Origin: Nemania diffusa
Lineage: Eukaryota; Ascomycota; Sordariomycetes; Xylariales; Xylariaceae
DNA length: 64,000 bases
Direction: 5' to 3'
Assembly (NCBI GenBank): GCA_038501195.1
Contig: JBBPUQ010000004.1
Coordinates: 4,788,001 to 4,852,000, forward strand
In this document: positions 24,626-36,723 of the stretch, piece after piece
Position numbering within the stretch: the first letter of the stretch is position 1
Layout of the letters: the number at the start of each line of letters is the position of its first letter
The notes under the pieces: model-generated
What the model was told of the DNA's origin: nothing
Seen by the model: only the letters and a program-made list of their open reading frames with translations
Databases searched by the model: none
Program-made: the position numbers and the translations under genes

Positions 24626-25611
24626 CTAATGTTCGTCTTCATCGTCACTATCTTCATCACTCTGGACATTCAGAATCTTCTGGCTAGCTCTATCGAGCGT
24701 TCGCTCAGTATATTTCCTGGTCGCTTTCCACACCGTCTAGTAAATCTCATGTTAGTAAAACGTCAAACAAGGAAGAGGGAGTAACTTACAAATAGAAAAG
24801 TCAGAACGCCAATGAGGACCAACGTGAGGTTGATATTCTCCATCCTCTGCCGTCCCGTGCCCGCTCTACGGGCTCCTCCGCTCACGATTCCACTCGTGCG
24901 CAGATTCCACCACTGCCAAGGGCTCATAGCAAGAAATGCTTTAGCAAAGCCTAGGAGACCAAGTGAGAAAATGCCCTTGAGGAAATGTTCAAACCACCCA
25001 TCTGCTTCGCCTAAGTCGCTGACATCTTCATCTGCAAGTCTGCCGCCGGGGATGACGGTATCTGTGATCGTGCCAACAGGATCAAGCCAAAGACCAAGGA
25101 TAGGATCAGCGACGAAACCAAGCATGAAAATAGTGACCAAGAGAATCGCTAGTGTCATCATGAGAGAGAGAACTGGACTTCGGACGCGCTGGGCCACGGA
25201 CAGTCGCTCTATCCGATACCGGTATTTGCAAATATCACATTCGTATGCCCTTGCAGTGTTTTCGTTCCTCCAAAGCCTCAGACATCCCTCATGCATATAT
25301 TTAATGGAGCCTTTGCACAAGCAGGGACTTATTAGTCGGTCTCCATCTTCAGAAATATACTGTCTCTTCCGGCGTCGATTGCCGATTCCATTCAGTACCC
25401 CAACGTCTTCGTATGTGGGAGGTACCGATTCCAGACATATCCGACATTTCCGGTTCTGTCTTGGGTCACCATCTGCATTGGTTGCGGGAGGTGGTGTACG
25501 TCGCCCAGCTTGATCGTCCCTATTGGCAGAGGTGAAAGTTTGGGGATTTGTGGGAGATCTAGGGGTAGAGGGGATATTTCCCCAGCTCCATTGTGATGAG
25601 GCGGCTTGCAT
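24626..25611 (-). CDS. RINGv (RING-CH) membrane E3 ubiquitin ligase
   Basis: Two exons on the minus strand, 25611-24790 and 24736-24626 (310 residues), with a 53-bp intron (GTAAGT, TACTAAC, ACTAG). The N-terminal 50 residues are Ser/Pro/Thr-rich. A C4HC3 RINGv finger follows with Cys56, Cys59, Cys97, Cys99, His107, Cys110, Cys125 and Cys128 (CRIC, CLCKGSIKYMHEGC, CDIC). The gap between the second and third cysteines is longer than usual (about 37 residues). Hydrophobic segments follow at about 149-178, 210-230 and 260-275, so the protein is probably multi-pass. RINGv membrane ligases (MARCH, Doa10) ubiquitinate membrane or quality-control substrates. The acidic tail SDEDSDDEDEH comes from exon 2. 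Which organelle it occupies cannot be read from the sequence. Confidence 0.92.
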
Positions 25612-28445
25612 TGCTGATGTAAGCTGTAGAGCGTGTTCAGGAATGGGGAAGTTAAGGAGAGGTGAGGTTTAAAGCAATGAATACCACTTTGTATCAGGCT
25701 GAGAACGGCTAGATCTGACCGGGGGGTTAATTTGGTAGAAGCTGACAACGTGCGATACCTATGCGGGGACTTTATACGACTACTACTTAGTGATGCAGGG
25801 CTCAAGTAGCTGATGTAGCTGAAGTACAAACCACTGTTCGTCCTAGCCGAACTCAAAGGACACGTATTGGGCGCTGCCCAAATACTTAGTGAAACTTAGG
25901 AAACCTAAACAACGCTGAAATGGCCAATAGTAAATCTCAGCAGGAGGTTCATCTCCCTCTCAACAGATGATATGGCGCGTAGAGAAACAGTACGACCGGT
26001 CAGTGCTACTCGGACTGGATCCCCGTGTTATCTGGTTCGCTTTTTATGTCGAGGAGGAAATATTAACAAAAAAAGCTACACAATAAGAGAAGACAAAGTG
26101 GTTATTAACTTCAGCTTGATTGTATTCCACGTGAAAGCGCAAAACAATAGGAAAGGAGCATATTCTTTTGTGATAAATTAGGTATGAATGAAATTCTGGA
26201 AAGTCGGCTCGAAAATTCATCGGTACCTTGATTGCTAAGTGGGTCGTACCATCATACAAATTGGGTTTAGCGTAGTCGTGCTCATCCTATCGGATATGCA
26301 GGTGGGTGATCACCTAAGCAACGGCATTTGTGCATAGTAGCTTTACGCACGAAAAAGGTGCCTGGAAACAGTCGGGTTCTGATAACCCAATTTGGCCAAC
26401 CTCATTTACGCTGTACAACGCGTTTCAAACTGCACTCAATACACGAGGGTAATATGTCCCTGTTGGTGCCGAACGCAGCATTATCAAGTAAAAAGCTCGG
26501 TAAAATCACTTTCCCGAGAATCCGTCACGCCGCATTTCGGTTCTAATCTGTAACTCGTATCACTGTCTTTCAGGTAGTTGTGCGTGGTGCTGTTATTCCA
26601 TAATATCTGTCGCCTATTCGAGTCCTTCCCCTGGACGCTGACGTCTTTTGGCCCTCTTTTATCGAGATAGAGCCCTTTGAGATGTGCCATGCGGCATTCT
26701 CTGAAGCTTGATCTTGGGCCCTACTGTGCTGTTGGGCTGGACCCATGACATCAAATCTGCTGTTGTAGGCATGAAGATCCCACATAACAGTACGTTGATA
26801 GGCCATGAGTTGTAATGTGCAAGTCCGCGAGAGACGGCAGCCGAATCAACACCAAGAACAATGATCTTGCTGAGAAGTAGACCGATACCGAGGCAGCGTT
26901 GCAGTTCAGTTTGCCCACCTGGGATGACCAGTATACTATACGTATATCATCATGGCCTGGTACAATTTCGCTGTCTCGTCTCATTGAAATCCAGTGAGCT
27001 AGAAGGGGTCATCTTTGGTACCACTCCATGGCCCTTTGGTAATCAATTCAATGCTGTCATGGAAGATTTTCTTCTATTCCGGGAAAACAGGTCCAATTCG
27101 TATATCATAAGGGCTGACTCAAGCTAGCCTTCTCATGTACAAACTTCATGTCGAAGCTCACTCTTAACTTCGGTGTTCGAACAGGACAACTTTAACTGCT
27201 TCTCGGTCAATGCTTTGAAGGAGCTCGAGGGTTAGCGGCCTATGTCTCAGATAATTAGACATAAACCTCATATCTAAGCTGTCATTGATTCATGTTGGGT
27301 CGTTGTATTCAATATAACCCGAATTAGACGCCAGGGCTCATACCGGAGGGCGTGCCACTCGAGCATTAACAGCGTGTGTGGGTTAGCAAACCTCCTCCAG
27401 ACTAGATAAATCTAGTGGCAATGGATCATAAAGATGTGACTTCGGTTCGCGATCGAGGACCGATTGTAGGCTTATCGTTCTCCCAGCCTCTTGCACGGTA
27501 TATACTGTAGGCTCCGTAGTAAATACGTATTGAACTCGAGGTGAGATGCGATTTGAGACACGATGGAAGCTCCAACGCCGTTGACCCCGGTTACAAATAA
27601 TGTTCTTATTCTAGTTGTCATACCTTCCTCTGTCTTGAGAACCTCCGTCGTTTTTATGTAGAGTGAAAAGTTCAAGAGAGCACAAGGGACACGCAACAAA
27701 AAGTACTAAGGTCGTCATAAATGTTTGGGGCGGAACAACTTCGGCCCACTAATGTCTTTCATAGCAAGTGAGTAGTCGGGTATACTTCATACATTCGGAA
27801 CTTATATCTCAGATTCAATAATTAAAAAGTCTCGCAAGGTATTCGGTTGTCTTCATATTTTATGTGCATGTGACTTTAGCTTCTTCTCGGTACTGTTCTT
27901 CTGCCTCCAGTAATTGCTGTAATCTTAAGCTTTTGCTTTTGCCTGATTAAAATACATTCTGATTTATATCTGGGGAAAATGGTCCAGTCAGTAGGTAAAA
28001 GTGCTAGATGGTTTAAACTTCAATTTTAAGTCATTGCGTTGAACGTTAGCACGGCAGATAAACCGTATTAGATTTATTTACTTACTGACTCCAAGCCCGT
28101 TTTATTCATCTATCCGTTTATTTCTAGAGCAACATGTGGAGCCCAGAGGTTGCTCCCACTTTTAGCTTAGCTAATCACGGTAGCTTCCATAGAGTACGTA
28201 GGTACCTACGCAGATGGCTTAGGTAGACGCTTACAGCTGTACTGCGCTGGAGCTTTGACGCGCACTGGCGATGCCTAGAGATCGGAAGCTGGCAAAGCAA
28301 GCAACACCAGCTCGATTATAGCAAGGCTTCACAGCCGCATGCATCCCTCTCTTCAACCAACTCTCCCACTAAATCATATAGTACGATACCTTCACTCGAC
28401 CAGTCCCATACATTTCACTCTCGATCCTCTCAAATCTAGGTAGCC
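25612..28445. other. long gene-poor region with possible gene relics
   Basis: About 2.8 kb without an intact gene. Short opposing frames are present but none shows conserved motifs with valid splice continuations, except the Rossmann-like relic described separately. A perfect 14-bp palindrome CGTAGGTACCTACG lies at 28197-28210 in the proteasome gene's upstream region. Confidence 0.5.
27383..27621 (-). pseudogene. possible relic of an SDR/NmrA-like NAD(P)-binding gene
   Basis: From an ATG at 27621 the frame reads MTTRIRTLFVTGVNGVGAS, a good beta1-alpha1 Rossmann start (TGxNGxG). The frame soon loses similarity, while the neighbouring frame stays open down to 27383 with a PLPLDLSSLEE stretch plausible for such proteins. 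That pattern suggests a frameshift in a decayed gene. No later motifs such as YxxxK were found. Low confidence. Confidence 0.3.
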
Positions 28446-29554
28446 ATGGCAGACCGCTACTCATTCTCGTTGACCACATTTTCCCCAAGGTAGACATCCC
28501 GCCCTCCCTGCACTTCAACTGTTTTCTCCGGCCAAGCTAATTCTATGGCAGTGGGAAGCTTGTACAGATCGGTACGTCTCTCTTTGATCCCAGTCTCGAT
28601 GCACCTATTACCTACTCCCCTCGTCGACGAATCCCCGTCCCACCATGACCGTGCTAACAGCGCGGGGATACAATAGAGTATGCTCTGAACGCAGTCAACC
28701 AGGGTGTAACAGCCCTTGGCATCAAAGGTAGGCCTACAAGCTATATGGCACTACCCGACAATGGTATTAACTATGTCAGCCACCAATGGTATCGTCTTAG
28801 CGACCGAAAAGAAGTCGTCATCGCCTCTTACCGACCCCGCCTCTCTATCCAAGATCAGCCTCATTACTCCTAACATCGGTATGGTGTACGCTGGTATGGG
28901 CCCAGATTACCGAGTTCTAGTTGACAAGGCCCGCAAGGTCTCTCATACCAACTACAAGAGGGTCTACAACGAGTACCCTCCAACCCGGATATTAGTGCAA
29001 GATGTCGCGCGGGTTATGCAAGAAGCTACACAATCTGGTGGTGTCCGGCCTTATGGTGTCAGTCTCCTGATTGCCGGGTGGGATGAGGGTATCTTGCCAG
29101 ACGAGCAGGCTGCTGTAGAGAGCGAGACAACTGAGGGTGAAAAGAAGCCCACCGGCAAGACCGGTGGTATACTTAAAGGCGGCCCTATGCTTTACCAGGT
29201 CGATCCATCAGGAGCGTACTATCCCTGGAAAGCTACCGCCATTGGCAAGAGCGCCACTACAGCCAAGACTTTCTTGGAAAAGAGATACACCGAGGGCCTT
29301 GAGCTAGAAGATGCCGTGCATATTGCACTGCTGACACTAAAGGAGACTATTGAGGGAGAGATGAACGGAGAGACGATTGAAATCGGTGAGCTTCTTTTGA
29401 CTTTCCAGCCATACCTATTTGCTAACAATCGCAAGGCATCGTTGGGCCACCGGCGGACCATCTCCTTGGTGTTGAGGGTGTTGAAGGGGCGACAGGGCCT
29501 CGCTTCCGAAAGCTAACACCACAGGAGATCGAGGATTACTTGACGAATCTGTGA
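28446..29554 (+). CDS. pre8: 20S proteasome subunit alpha type-2
   Basis: Five exons: 28446-28489, 28552-28571, 28677-28727, 28780-29385 and 29436-29554 (279 residues). All phases close. The N-terminus carries the alpha-subunit signature [20 protein letters not shown], divided among the first three exons; exon 2 is only 20 bp. The core includes [39 protein letters not shown] and [19 protein letters not shown]. The subunit is a non-catalytic part of the outer ring of the 20S core and helps gate substrate entry. The usual alpha-2 length is near 250; the excess here is an acidic/basic insertion around [18 protein letters not shown]. The end ([14 protein letters not shown]) comes from exon 5. It converges with the RCC1-like gene, leaving 74 bp between stop codons. 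Confidence 0.96.
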
Positions 29555-29628
29555 TCTTGGGCGTTATGGGTTTCGCGAAATCTCACGTGTAGCATAGATC
29601 AATATCATAGAAAACCGGGATGGGCTTG

Positions 29629-30698
29629 CTAAGCAAAACTAGCATTCTTTGTCACGATGAACGAACTTCGCTGCCCTGCTTTAACACTTACAATAGCCTC
29701 TCCACTAAGAGACATGGGGACTTTTTCCCATTTCGTGGTTCTTTCTAATGGCAGACCAAGTTGACCGTTGGTGTTTTCGCCGATAACGTATACCTCACCA
29801 GCCGTAGTTAACACGATCATGTGCGTTTCGCCCACCGAGCAGTCTAGTATATCATTCTCCTCCACATCTACCGGGCTAGGACCACCTGATAGCCCCTCAA
29901 GAATCGGTTGGCTTGCTGAGTGACCACCCCAGGCATAGAGATCGTGCCCCTCGGTTAGGGCGAACACTGTATAGCCACCCGCTGCAATTTTCTCGATCTT
30001 ACCAGAAGGCAAATCTTCCATGTCCTCTACCAGGCCAGGCCGTTCTGCCGGGCTGAGAAATGTTAGCCTTCGTATCTCAGCACTAAAACACACAGTCTTG
30101 TTTACCTAGAGTCTGTAATATCCCTGCCTAGAGCGGCGGCATATCGCTCATCTCCCCATGTCCAGACCTTGCCGTCCTTTGAAAGCGCTACAAAACCCGT
30201 TTCGTAGGCAACTAGCTGGATGATGTCGTGCATGCCGGAAAATGTGTGGTTTGTTTCCCCCTGGGTGAGCTGGAGTAGAGAGGCGTACTGTGTAATTGTA
30301 TCGCGTCCATCGAATACTTGACTTCAGTTAATAACTGTTCTCAGCTTTTAAGGACACGCGGAAACCAACTTGCAACAATTCCGTTCCCAGCTACGGCAGC
30401 GGAAGAAGATAGGAGCTTCTGTTTAAGGCCGGACTCAATGCCCTCATCGACAGACCCAGAAAATCGCAGCCCAGTCGAAGTACTGGCTTTTTACCCAAAT
30501 GATTAGATGTAGAACCCAAATACAGAAACATTCCCACTTGCCTATTGTATGAGTAAGTGATGCATACTGGATCTCGATGAACTGATCTGAAAGAACCTTT
30601 TTGAAGGATGTGAAATCGTCTGGCTCATCTTTTGAATCAAAGAGAACTGGGAATTGTAGTTGCAGCCAGGCATTGAAGCCTGCTGCATACAAATTCAT
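29629..30698 (-). CDS. RCC1-repeat protein, ATS1-like
   Basis: Four exons on the minus strand: 30698-30542, 30486-30370, 30316-30106 and 30052-29629 (302 residues). RCC1-type beta-propeller blades are visible: YAAGFNAWLQL at the start, KDGKVWTWGDERYAAALG, HDLYAWGGHSASQP, and GEVYVIGENTNGQLGL near the end. Short fungal proteins of this type resemble yeast Ats1, linked to tRNA wobble-uridine modification and microtubules; this assignment is by resemblance only. The first intron (30541-30487) appears to use a GC donor (GCAAGT) rather than GT, with branch CTAAT; introns 2 and 3 begin GTTGGT and GTAAAC. The exon 2 to 3 junction (A|TA, reading VAIFDGRDTITQY) is the least certain. The gene shares a divergent promoter region with dcl2. 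Confidence 0.82.
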
Positions 30699-31382
30699 GT
30701 TATAGGCCTGTTGGTGTGATCCTTATGTCAAAGAGAGTGAAGCATCCTTGGTTAAGTTGGCTGCCAAAAATAGCAACCCAGACCCACTATCTCTGAAAGC
30801 TTAAGATACCGCTAATAAATATATTAATTATTTATATTGTATTCAAAGCAAACCTACCGGTTTCTTATGATGGAGAAGGAATTTTCATATTTGGATGCAC
30901 CGCACAGTACATATACTGTACTGTTGCTACAATCCGGTGTTAGATGATGTAGATATTTACTGTACAGTGCACTCACTTGGCTCACACTAGACAATGTGCA
31001 CCTTCTATTCGCCCTCAGAATTAGGTATGACATGTCCAGAGGAAGAGGAGAGAAAGCACCCTTAGGTAACCATAGATGGCCTATCCTTACTCCTACTCCA
31101 GCATGGAAGCTACCTAGCGATACGGAAAGCTGCACTCGGTAAACGACCCGGATTGCCAGAACCACCCTTGCTCAGCCTCACCTGTCGTCATCCTCTGCCA
31201 TCGACAATCAACGCCCAGGCGGTCTTCTAGGCTTCTCTTGATTATCTCGCTGCCAAACAGCCCGCCTTTTCCTCTGCGATCTGGATTTACCTAGCATTCT
31301 AGTAGCTTACGATCGCTAGTTCTACTGCGTTGCTCATTGTCAATAAACAAGTTTAACAGAGAAGCTAAACCAGCTCTGTTAG
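30699..31382. other. divergent promoter region (RCC1-like / dcl2)
   Basis: AT-rich near 30800-30850. It contains TACTGTAC words around 30908-30965 and no recognisable gene. Confidence 0.5.
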
Positions 31383-34300
31383 ATGAACCCCGCTACTGAG
31401 ATGCCTTCGCCTATGGAAGGTGCTGTTACGCCAATGCCCGACCATGGAAGTTATTCAAGTGAAACTTCAAGCGAAGCCTCCGAAATCGACGATGGAGCAC
31501 ATATCGCCCCCGTTGGCGTTGATACGCCTGTTCAGGAGAGCTCTACCATTGGCCCTATAGGCCCTATAGACCCTGCAGACCCTCTGGAGGAGGAGATGGT
31601 CATACACGCTCGCGCATATCAGATCGAGATGTTTGAGAAAAGCCTCAAACAAAATATCATTGTTGCAGTACGTCAAATTACCTCGCTATTTGCGAGCCAG
31701 TTTGTCTAACATGTGCTGCAGATGGACACAGGAAGTGGTAAAACACAGGTGTAAGTCATTGATTGCGCGCGTCCCACGAGAGCCCGATATTCTATCACTA
31801 CCTCACGGCAACATGAATTTATTTAAAGCCTTCTACGTCCATTTTAATAATTATTATTATTTAGCGCTGTACTGCGCATCCAGGCTGAACTCGAGAAGTG
31901 TACAGTCAAGGTTGGTCGATTCGCTCGCTATTCACCGATTCCCTTAGACTAACATAAGTGTTGAGATCATCTGGTTCCTTGCGCCAACTGTTGCTTTGTG
32001 TGAGCAACAATTCCGAGTCATCAAGTCTCAAATCGGAGCAGCGCAAATCAAGCTTCTGAGCGGCGCCGACAATGTCGATACTTGGTCCGATAAGCGCATC
32101 TGGGACGATTACTTGAAGGGTGTCCGCGTTGTGGTATCAACCTATCAGATCCTCCTCGATGCCATAACCCATGCGTTTGTACAGATCAGTCGACTTTGTC
32201 TTATAGTATTCGATGAAGGTAAGCCTTAAACCTATCTCACATGTAGTTCCCAATTAACAGATACTCAGCACACAATTGCACCGGAAAGCATCCAGGCAGT
32301 AAAATCATGGAACGTTATCATATAAACAAAACCAACGGTTTGCCATGTCCTGCAATCCTCGGTCTTACAGCTAGTCCAATCATGAGATCGAACATCGACG
32401 GAATTGAGAAGATCGAGCAGACTCTGGACGCTGTATGCAAGACCCCTACCATCCACCGGGAAGAACTTCTGTCTATGGTCAAACGGCCTCATTTATCACC
32501 TGTCATCGTTCCTAATTCCGGCGATCGTATCCGCGTTGAAAGTATAACCAGTCTAGCAAAGGCCGTCCGGGCTCTCGATATTTACCAGGACCCGTACATA
32601 CTACGTCTTCGAAGAGGCCAAACTGAAAACAATACATATATGCTTCGAAAGGCACTAGAAAAAAGAGATACTCCTGTAATCACGCAGATGCAATCATTGT
32701 ACCGCAAAAGCCTCGAAATTCACCGGCAACTCGGCCCTTGGGCTTCTGAATACTTCCTATACAAAGCTATTACCCAATTTCTGTCATCAGTTGAGCAAGA
32801 CCTCACCTGGTTCGAGACTTGGGGGACGGCAGAGAAGCAATACCTTAGTAACATACTTCGGCAAGTTGAGATTAAGCTACCGCGGGCATTCAAGGACACC
32901 ACCTCAGTCGACTTGTCTGACAAATTTATCGCGCTCGTCCAAGAATTACAATCAATGCCCGAAAACACGCGCTGTATTGTCTTTGTTCTCGAGACTGCTA
33001 CCGTAGCCGTATTAGCTCAGATGCTATCTACAACAGAATCGGTTAGTAGTCGATTTCAGGTCGGTACCATGATTGGGACCAGTAATTATGCCGCGCGGAA
33101 ACGAAATCTTGGGGAGATCAACCAGGTGAAAGACTACCGCGATCTTGAAGACTTTAGGATGGGCAAGCTGAATTTACTGATCGCCACGAGCATTGCAGAG
33201 GAGGGTATTGATGTTCCTGCCTGCAACCTAGTTATTTGCTTCAATACACCGCCAAATGTAAAGTCTTTCATCCAACGGCGAGGAAGGGCAAGAATGGAGA
33301 ATTCTAGGATTATCCTACTATTGGAAGAAGAATCATCTGACCAACATGACACCTGGATGAATCTAGAGGAGATGATGAAGCGGTGCTATGAAGACGACAC
33401 CCGAGTCGCTCGTGAAGTGGCCGATCTTGAATCACTAGATATCAACCCAGATGTCGCACCGTTGTACATCCCAAGTACTGGAGCTCAGCTCGATTTCGAT
33501 CAAGCAAAGTCGCATCTCGAACATTTCTGCCGAAAATTAACGTCTAAACAGTACATCGATCCTCGCCCTTACTATATCCCAGAAGAGATAAACGGGTTCT
33601 CAGATGGTATTCCGAGAATCAGTGCAGTGGTACATCTACCCTCGTCACTACCTCAAGATATCCGTCAGGTGAAAAGCCTAGGGCTATGGTACTCGGAGAA
33701 GAATGCCTTTAAAGATGCTGCGTTCCAAGCATTCAAAGCAGTCTATAAGGCCGGTCTGGTTAACGACAATCTAATGCCACTAACGGACGACATTTTAGAA
33801 GGGATTGAGACACGCAGCTCAACGATGGAGGTTAATGCACTCTGGAAACCATGGGGAAGGATTGCTCAGCTATGGGGAGAATCCGATGAGCGAGAGCAGC
33901 GAGAGCTCTGTCTCAAGGATGGCGATAGGGTGATAGCGAGGTTTGAAGCATCACTGCCCTGCCATTTCCCAAAGCTACCCCCGTTTAAAATTTACTGGGA
34001 CGCAGATAGTACGTGGACAATCGAAACAAGTGACCGCTCTAAGCATATCACGGCGTGTGCTTTGAAACAAGATCAGAGCGCGGCCTTGATTGATCTGGCG
34101 TATGGTCATCGCTGGCGGTTTGGCCATCATCGCTGGCCGGTCAAGGATTCGGCGTACATCTTACATCTCCAATCAATCGATGACATCAAATTTCATCAGC
34201 ACGTAGGACAACGGGCTGCTGAAAAGCATGCGCTTAATCCCGAATTCATAGTTCGAGACACAAGAGGGAAGCCTCACTTGTTCACGGAGTGGCTGCCTTC

Positions 34301-36036
34301 CAAGCCGTCCGAGGAATTAGGGAGGATTGGAAAGGATGTCAAAGACGAGCCAGATGATGTCCCCTGGCTGTTGCTCCGAAAATGGCCGAAGCGTAAAGAC
34401 TTTCTTCATCCAGTTATAGGTGCTCTGAGATCAGGTAAGCGAAACACGAACGCACTCCCTATCTCACATTGTACGCTGGATACCATCGACCGCTCCAAAG
34501 CTCATTTCGGGAGCGTCATCCCCTCAATTATTCATATGCTTGAGATTTACCTCACCGCAGAGGAGTTGGGCCGTACCGTCCTAGAAGAAGTCAAGTTCTC
34601 AGATTTGTCGCTCCTTTTAACTGCTATAAGCTCGCGCGCCGCTGGGGAAACAACAGACTATGAAAGGCTTGAGTTCTTAGGAGATTCAATTCTGAAGATA
34701 CTAACAACAGTATCCGTCATGATCAAGCGTAAGTCTAATACTTATTATCTCGCAATCGCCATACTGAGCTTTCTTTACAGATCCAAACTATCCAGAGGGA
34801 TATCTCACTGAAAAGAAGAATCGAATCGTCTCGAACGCGCGGCTCTGCCGTGCTTCTGTTGAAAAAGGACTAGATAAATTCATCTTAACGAAAAGGTTTA
34901 CGGGGGACGAATGGCGTCACCTCTATATCGAAGACTTACTTTCTAATGAGGAAAACACCTCAACCAAAAGAGAACTGTCGACAAAGACTCTTGCTGATGT
35001 CGTCGAGTCCCTCATCGGAGCTGCGTTTGTGGATGGGGGCATGCCAAAAGCAGTGGCTTGTCTGCAGTTCTTCTTACCAGAGGCGGAGTGGCACGACTTG
35101 ATCGAGGCACATATCCTTCTCAGCAGGAAAGATGTCATAGCGCAATCGCATCCAGTCCATGAACCTCTAGAGCAACTCGTCGGTTATACATTCCAAAATA
35201 AAGCCTTGCTCACAGAGTCTCTAACCCATATTTCCTGGGGCGTGAGTACGTCCACAGATGCTTGTATGGAGCGACTCGAATTTCTCGGCGACTCAATTCT
35301 CGATACGGTCATCGTATCGGCCATTTGGCCGCACCAGCCAGAACTCTCAAACAACGAAATGCATCTCCTGCGAACGGCTTGCGTCAACGGGGATCTACTT
35401 GGATTCATGGTGATGGAGTGGTGCGCTACGCAAGAGGCTACGGAAATATCTCCAATAGACCTCGCCACTATCGTGACTCATGAGTCGGTTCCCTTCTGGA
35501 AGTACATGAGACACAGATCCTCCAATGTCGTTGACCTCCAACGAGCAGCAGAGGAACGACACGCTGTGGAAAGAGAAACGATCCTCGATGCCATGATGCA
35601 CGGTACCGAGTACCCCTGGGCCCAGCTCGCCCATCTAGACATCCCCAAATTCTTCTCCGACATGTTCGAGAGTCTCCTGGGCGCAATATGGGTTGACTCA
35701 GGCTCTTTGGAGAGATGCAAAGATGTCGTGGAACGAATTGGGATCCTACCCTACCTACGACGCATACTACACGACAAGGTCAACGTCAGCCACCCCAAGA
35801 ACAAGCTCGGCGAGCTAGTCGGGAGAGACAACAAGAGAGTGAAATACGAGACAGAGGTCCGGATCGAAGTCGGCATGAAGGAGCTCTTCTGCAAGGTCTT
35901 TGTTGGCGAGGAGTTTATTGTAGAGGTCGGCGGCGGCGTCAACCCCGAGGAGGTTGCGACGAAGGCTGCCGACGAAGCATACCATATCCTTCTTCGTCGG
36001 GGGAATGAATCGGATAGTGAGATGACGGCTGCGTGA
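31383..36036 (+). CDS. dcl2: Dicer-like protein 2
   Basis: Six exons: 31383-31667, 31722-31750, 31865-31910, 31966-32218, 32269-34728 and 34781-36036 (1442 residues; typical for DCL2). All phases close. A disordered acidic N-terminus precedes the helicase: Walker A MDTGSGKT (Lys102) lies on the tiny 29-bp exon 2, and the DEAH box (203-206) straddles intron 4. Motif V/VI is visible in ATSIAEEGIDVPACNLVICF and QRRGRARM. A Dicer dimerisation domain follows (SHLEHFCRKL). RNase IIIa has YERLEFLGDS (1002-1011) with VVESLIGAAFVDGG, and RNase IIIb has MERLEFLGDS (1187-1196) with MFESLLGAIWVDSG, so both catalytic centres look intact. The C-terminal ~60 residues resemble a dsRNA-binding domain. DCL2 makes siRNAs from dsRNA and is the main antiviral Dicer in several filamentous ascomycetes. 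No Argonaute or RdRP gene is in the window. Confidence 0.96.
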
Positions 36037-36723
36037 ATTTATAACTGAATGAGAGTTCCAGGATAGGTTAGGTGCGTTAGATATTCAACTCGTAGCGTTA
36101 ATGGGAGCGTTAGGAAAGCGGTAGATACTTAGATCGTAAGGATAGATACTCTAGCTTAATATACTCCGCTGCCTATCACTTCTGTGGTCTAAACATGATA
36201 TAATTAGGCACCCTATGATAGTAGAAGCGAGAGAACGAGCTGTTAGTAAATCAATCGCGTTTTTTCGGTCTCTCGTTGTATGTAAAGTACCTAATGTGTA
36301 GTGCCGCTAGCTGATGGGCTATGAACGAGATCTATCCCGCCCGAGATCCATCTGTAAATTTTCTTCAATAAATGCAACCGCAAACATAAGCGCAATGAGA
36401 CCATGATACGCCCCCTTCCTCTCTCTCGATGTCCTACTAATAGATAAGCGAAGTCTAGTACCTAGCCCCGACAATCCATTGCCTAAATCCCTATGCATAC
36501 GCACCATATGCCGTAAGCTTTCTGTCGAGATTCCACCTCGCTCTAAAGATACTTATTCACATGGTATGTACTCCCCGATGCCATTCCTATGTTCTATATC
36601 GCTTAACAAGGGCTTAGCATCCCCAGTATCCCTCCATCCCTATTCATAATCTGGCAGGCCAGGACTCTCACGCCTACTGCACGTTCTCGTTCCGAACCGA
36701 CATGTGTGATAGTCTAGAAAATA
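36037..36723. other. convergent 3' intergenic region
   Basis: Between the dcl2 and DUF7918-type stop codons. No gene recognised; the 62-codon frame at 36319-36507 has no features. Confidence 0.5.

Noticed and set aside
26044..27127. Short frames on both strands
   Set aside because: No conserved motif or coherent exon chain could be assembled.
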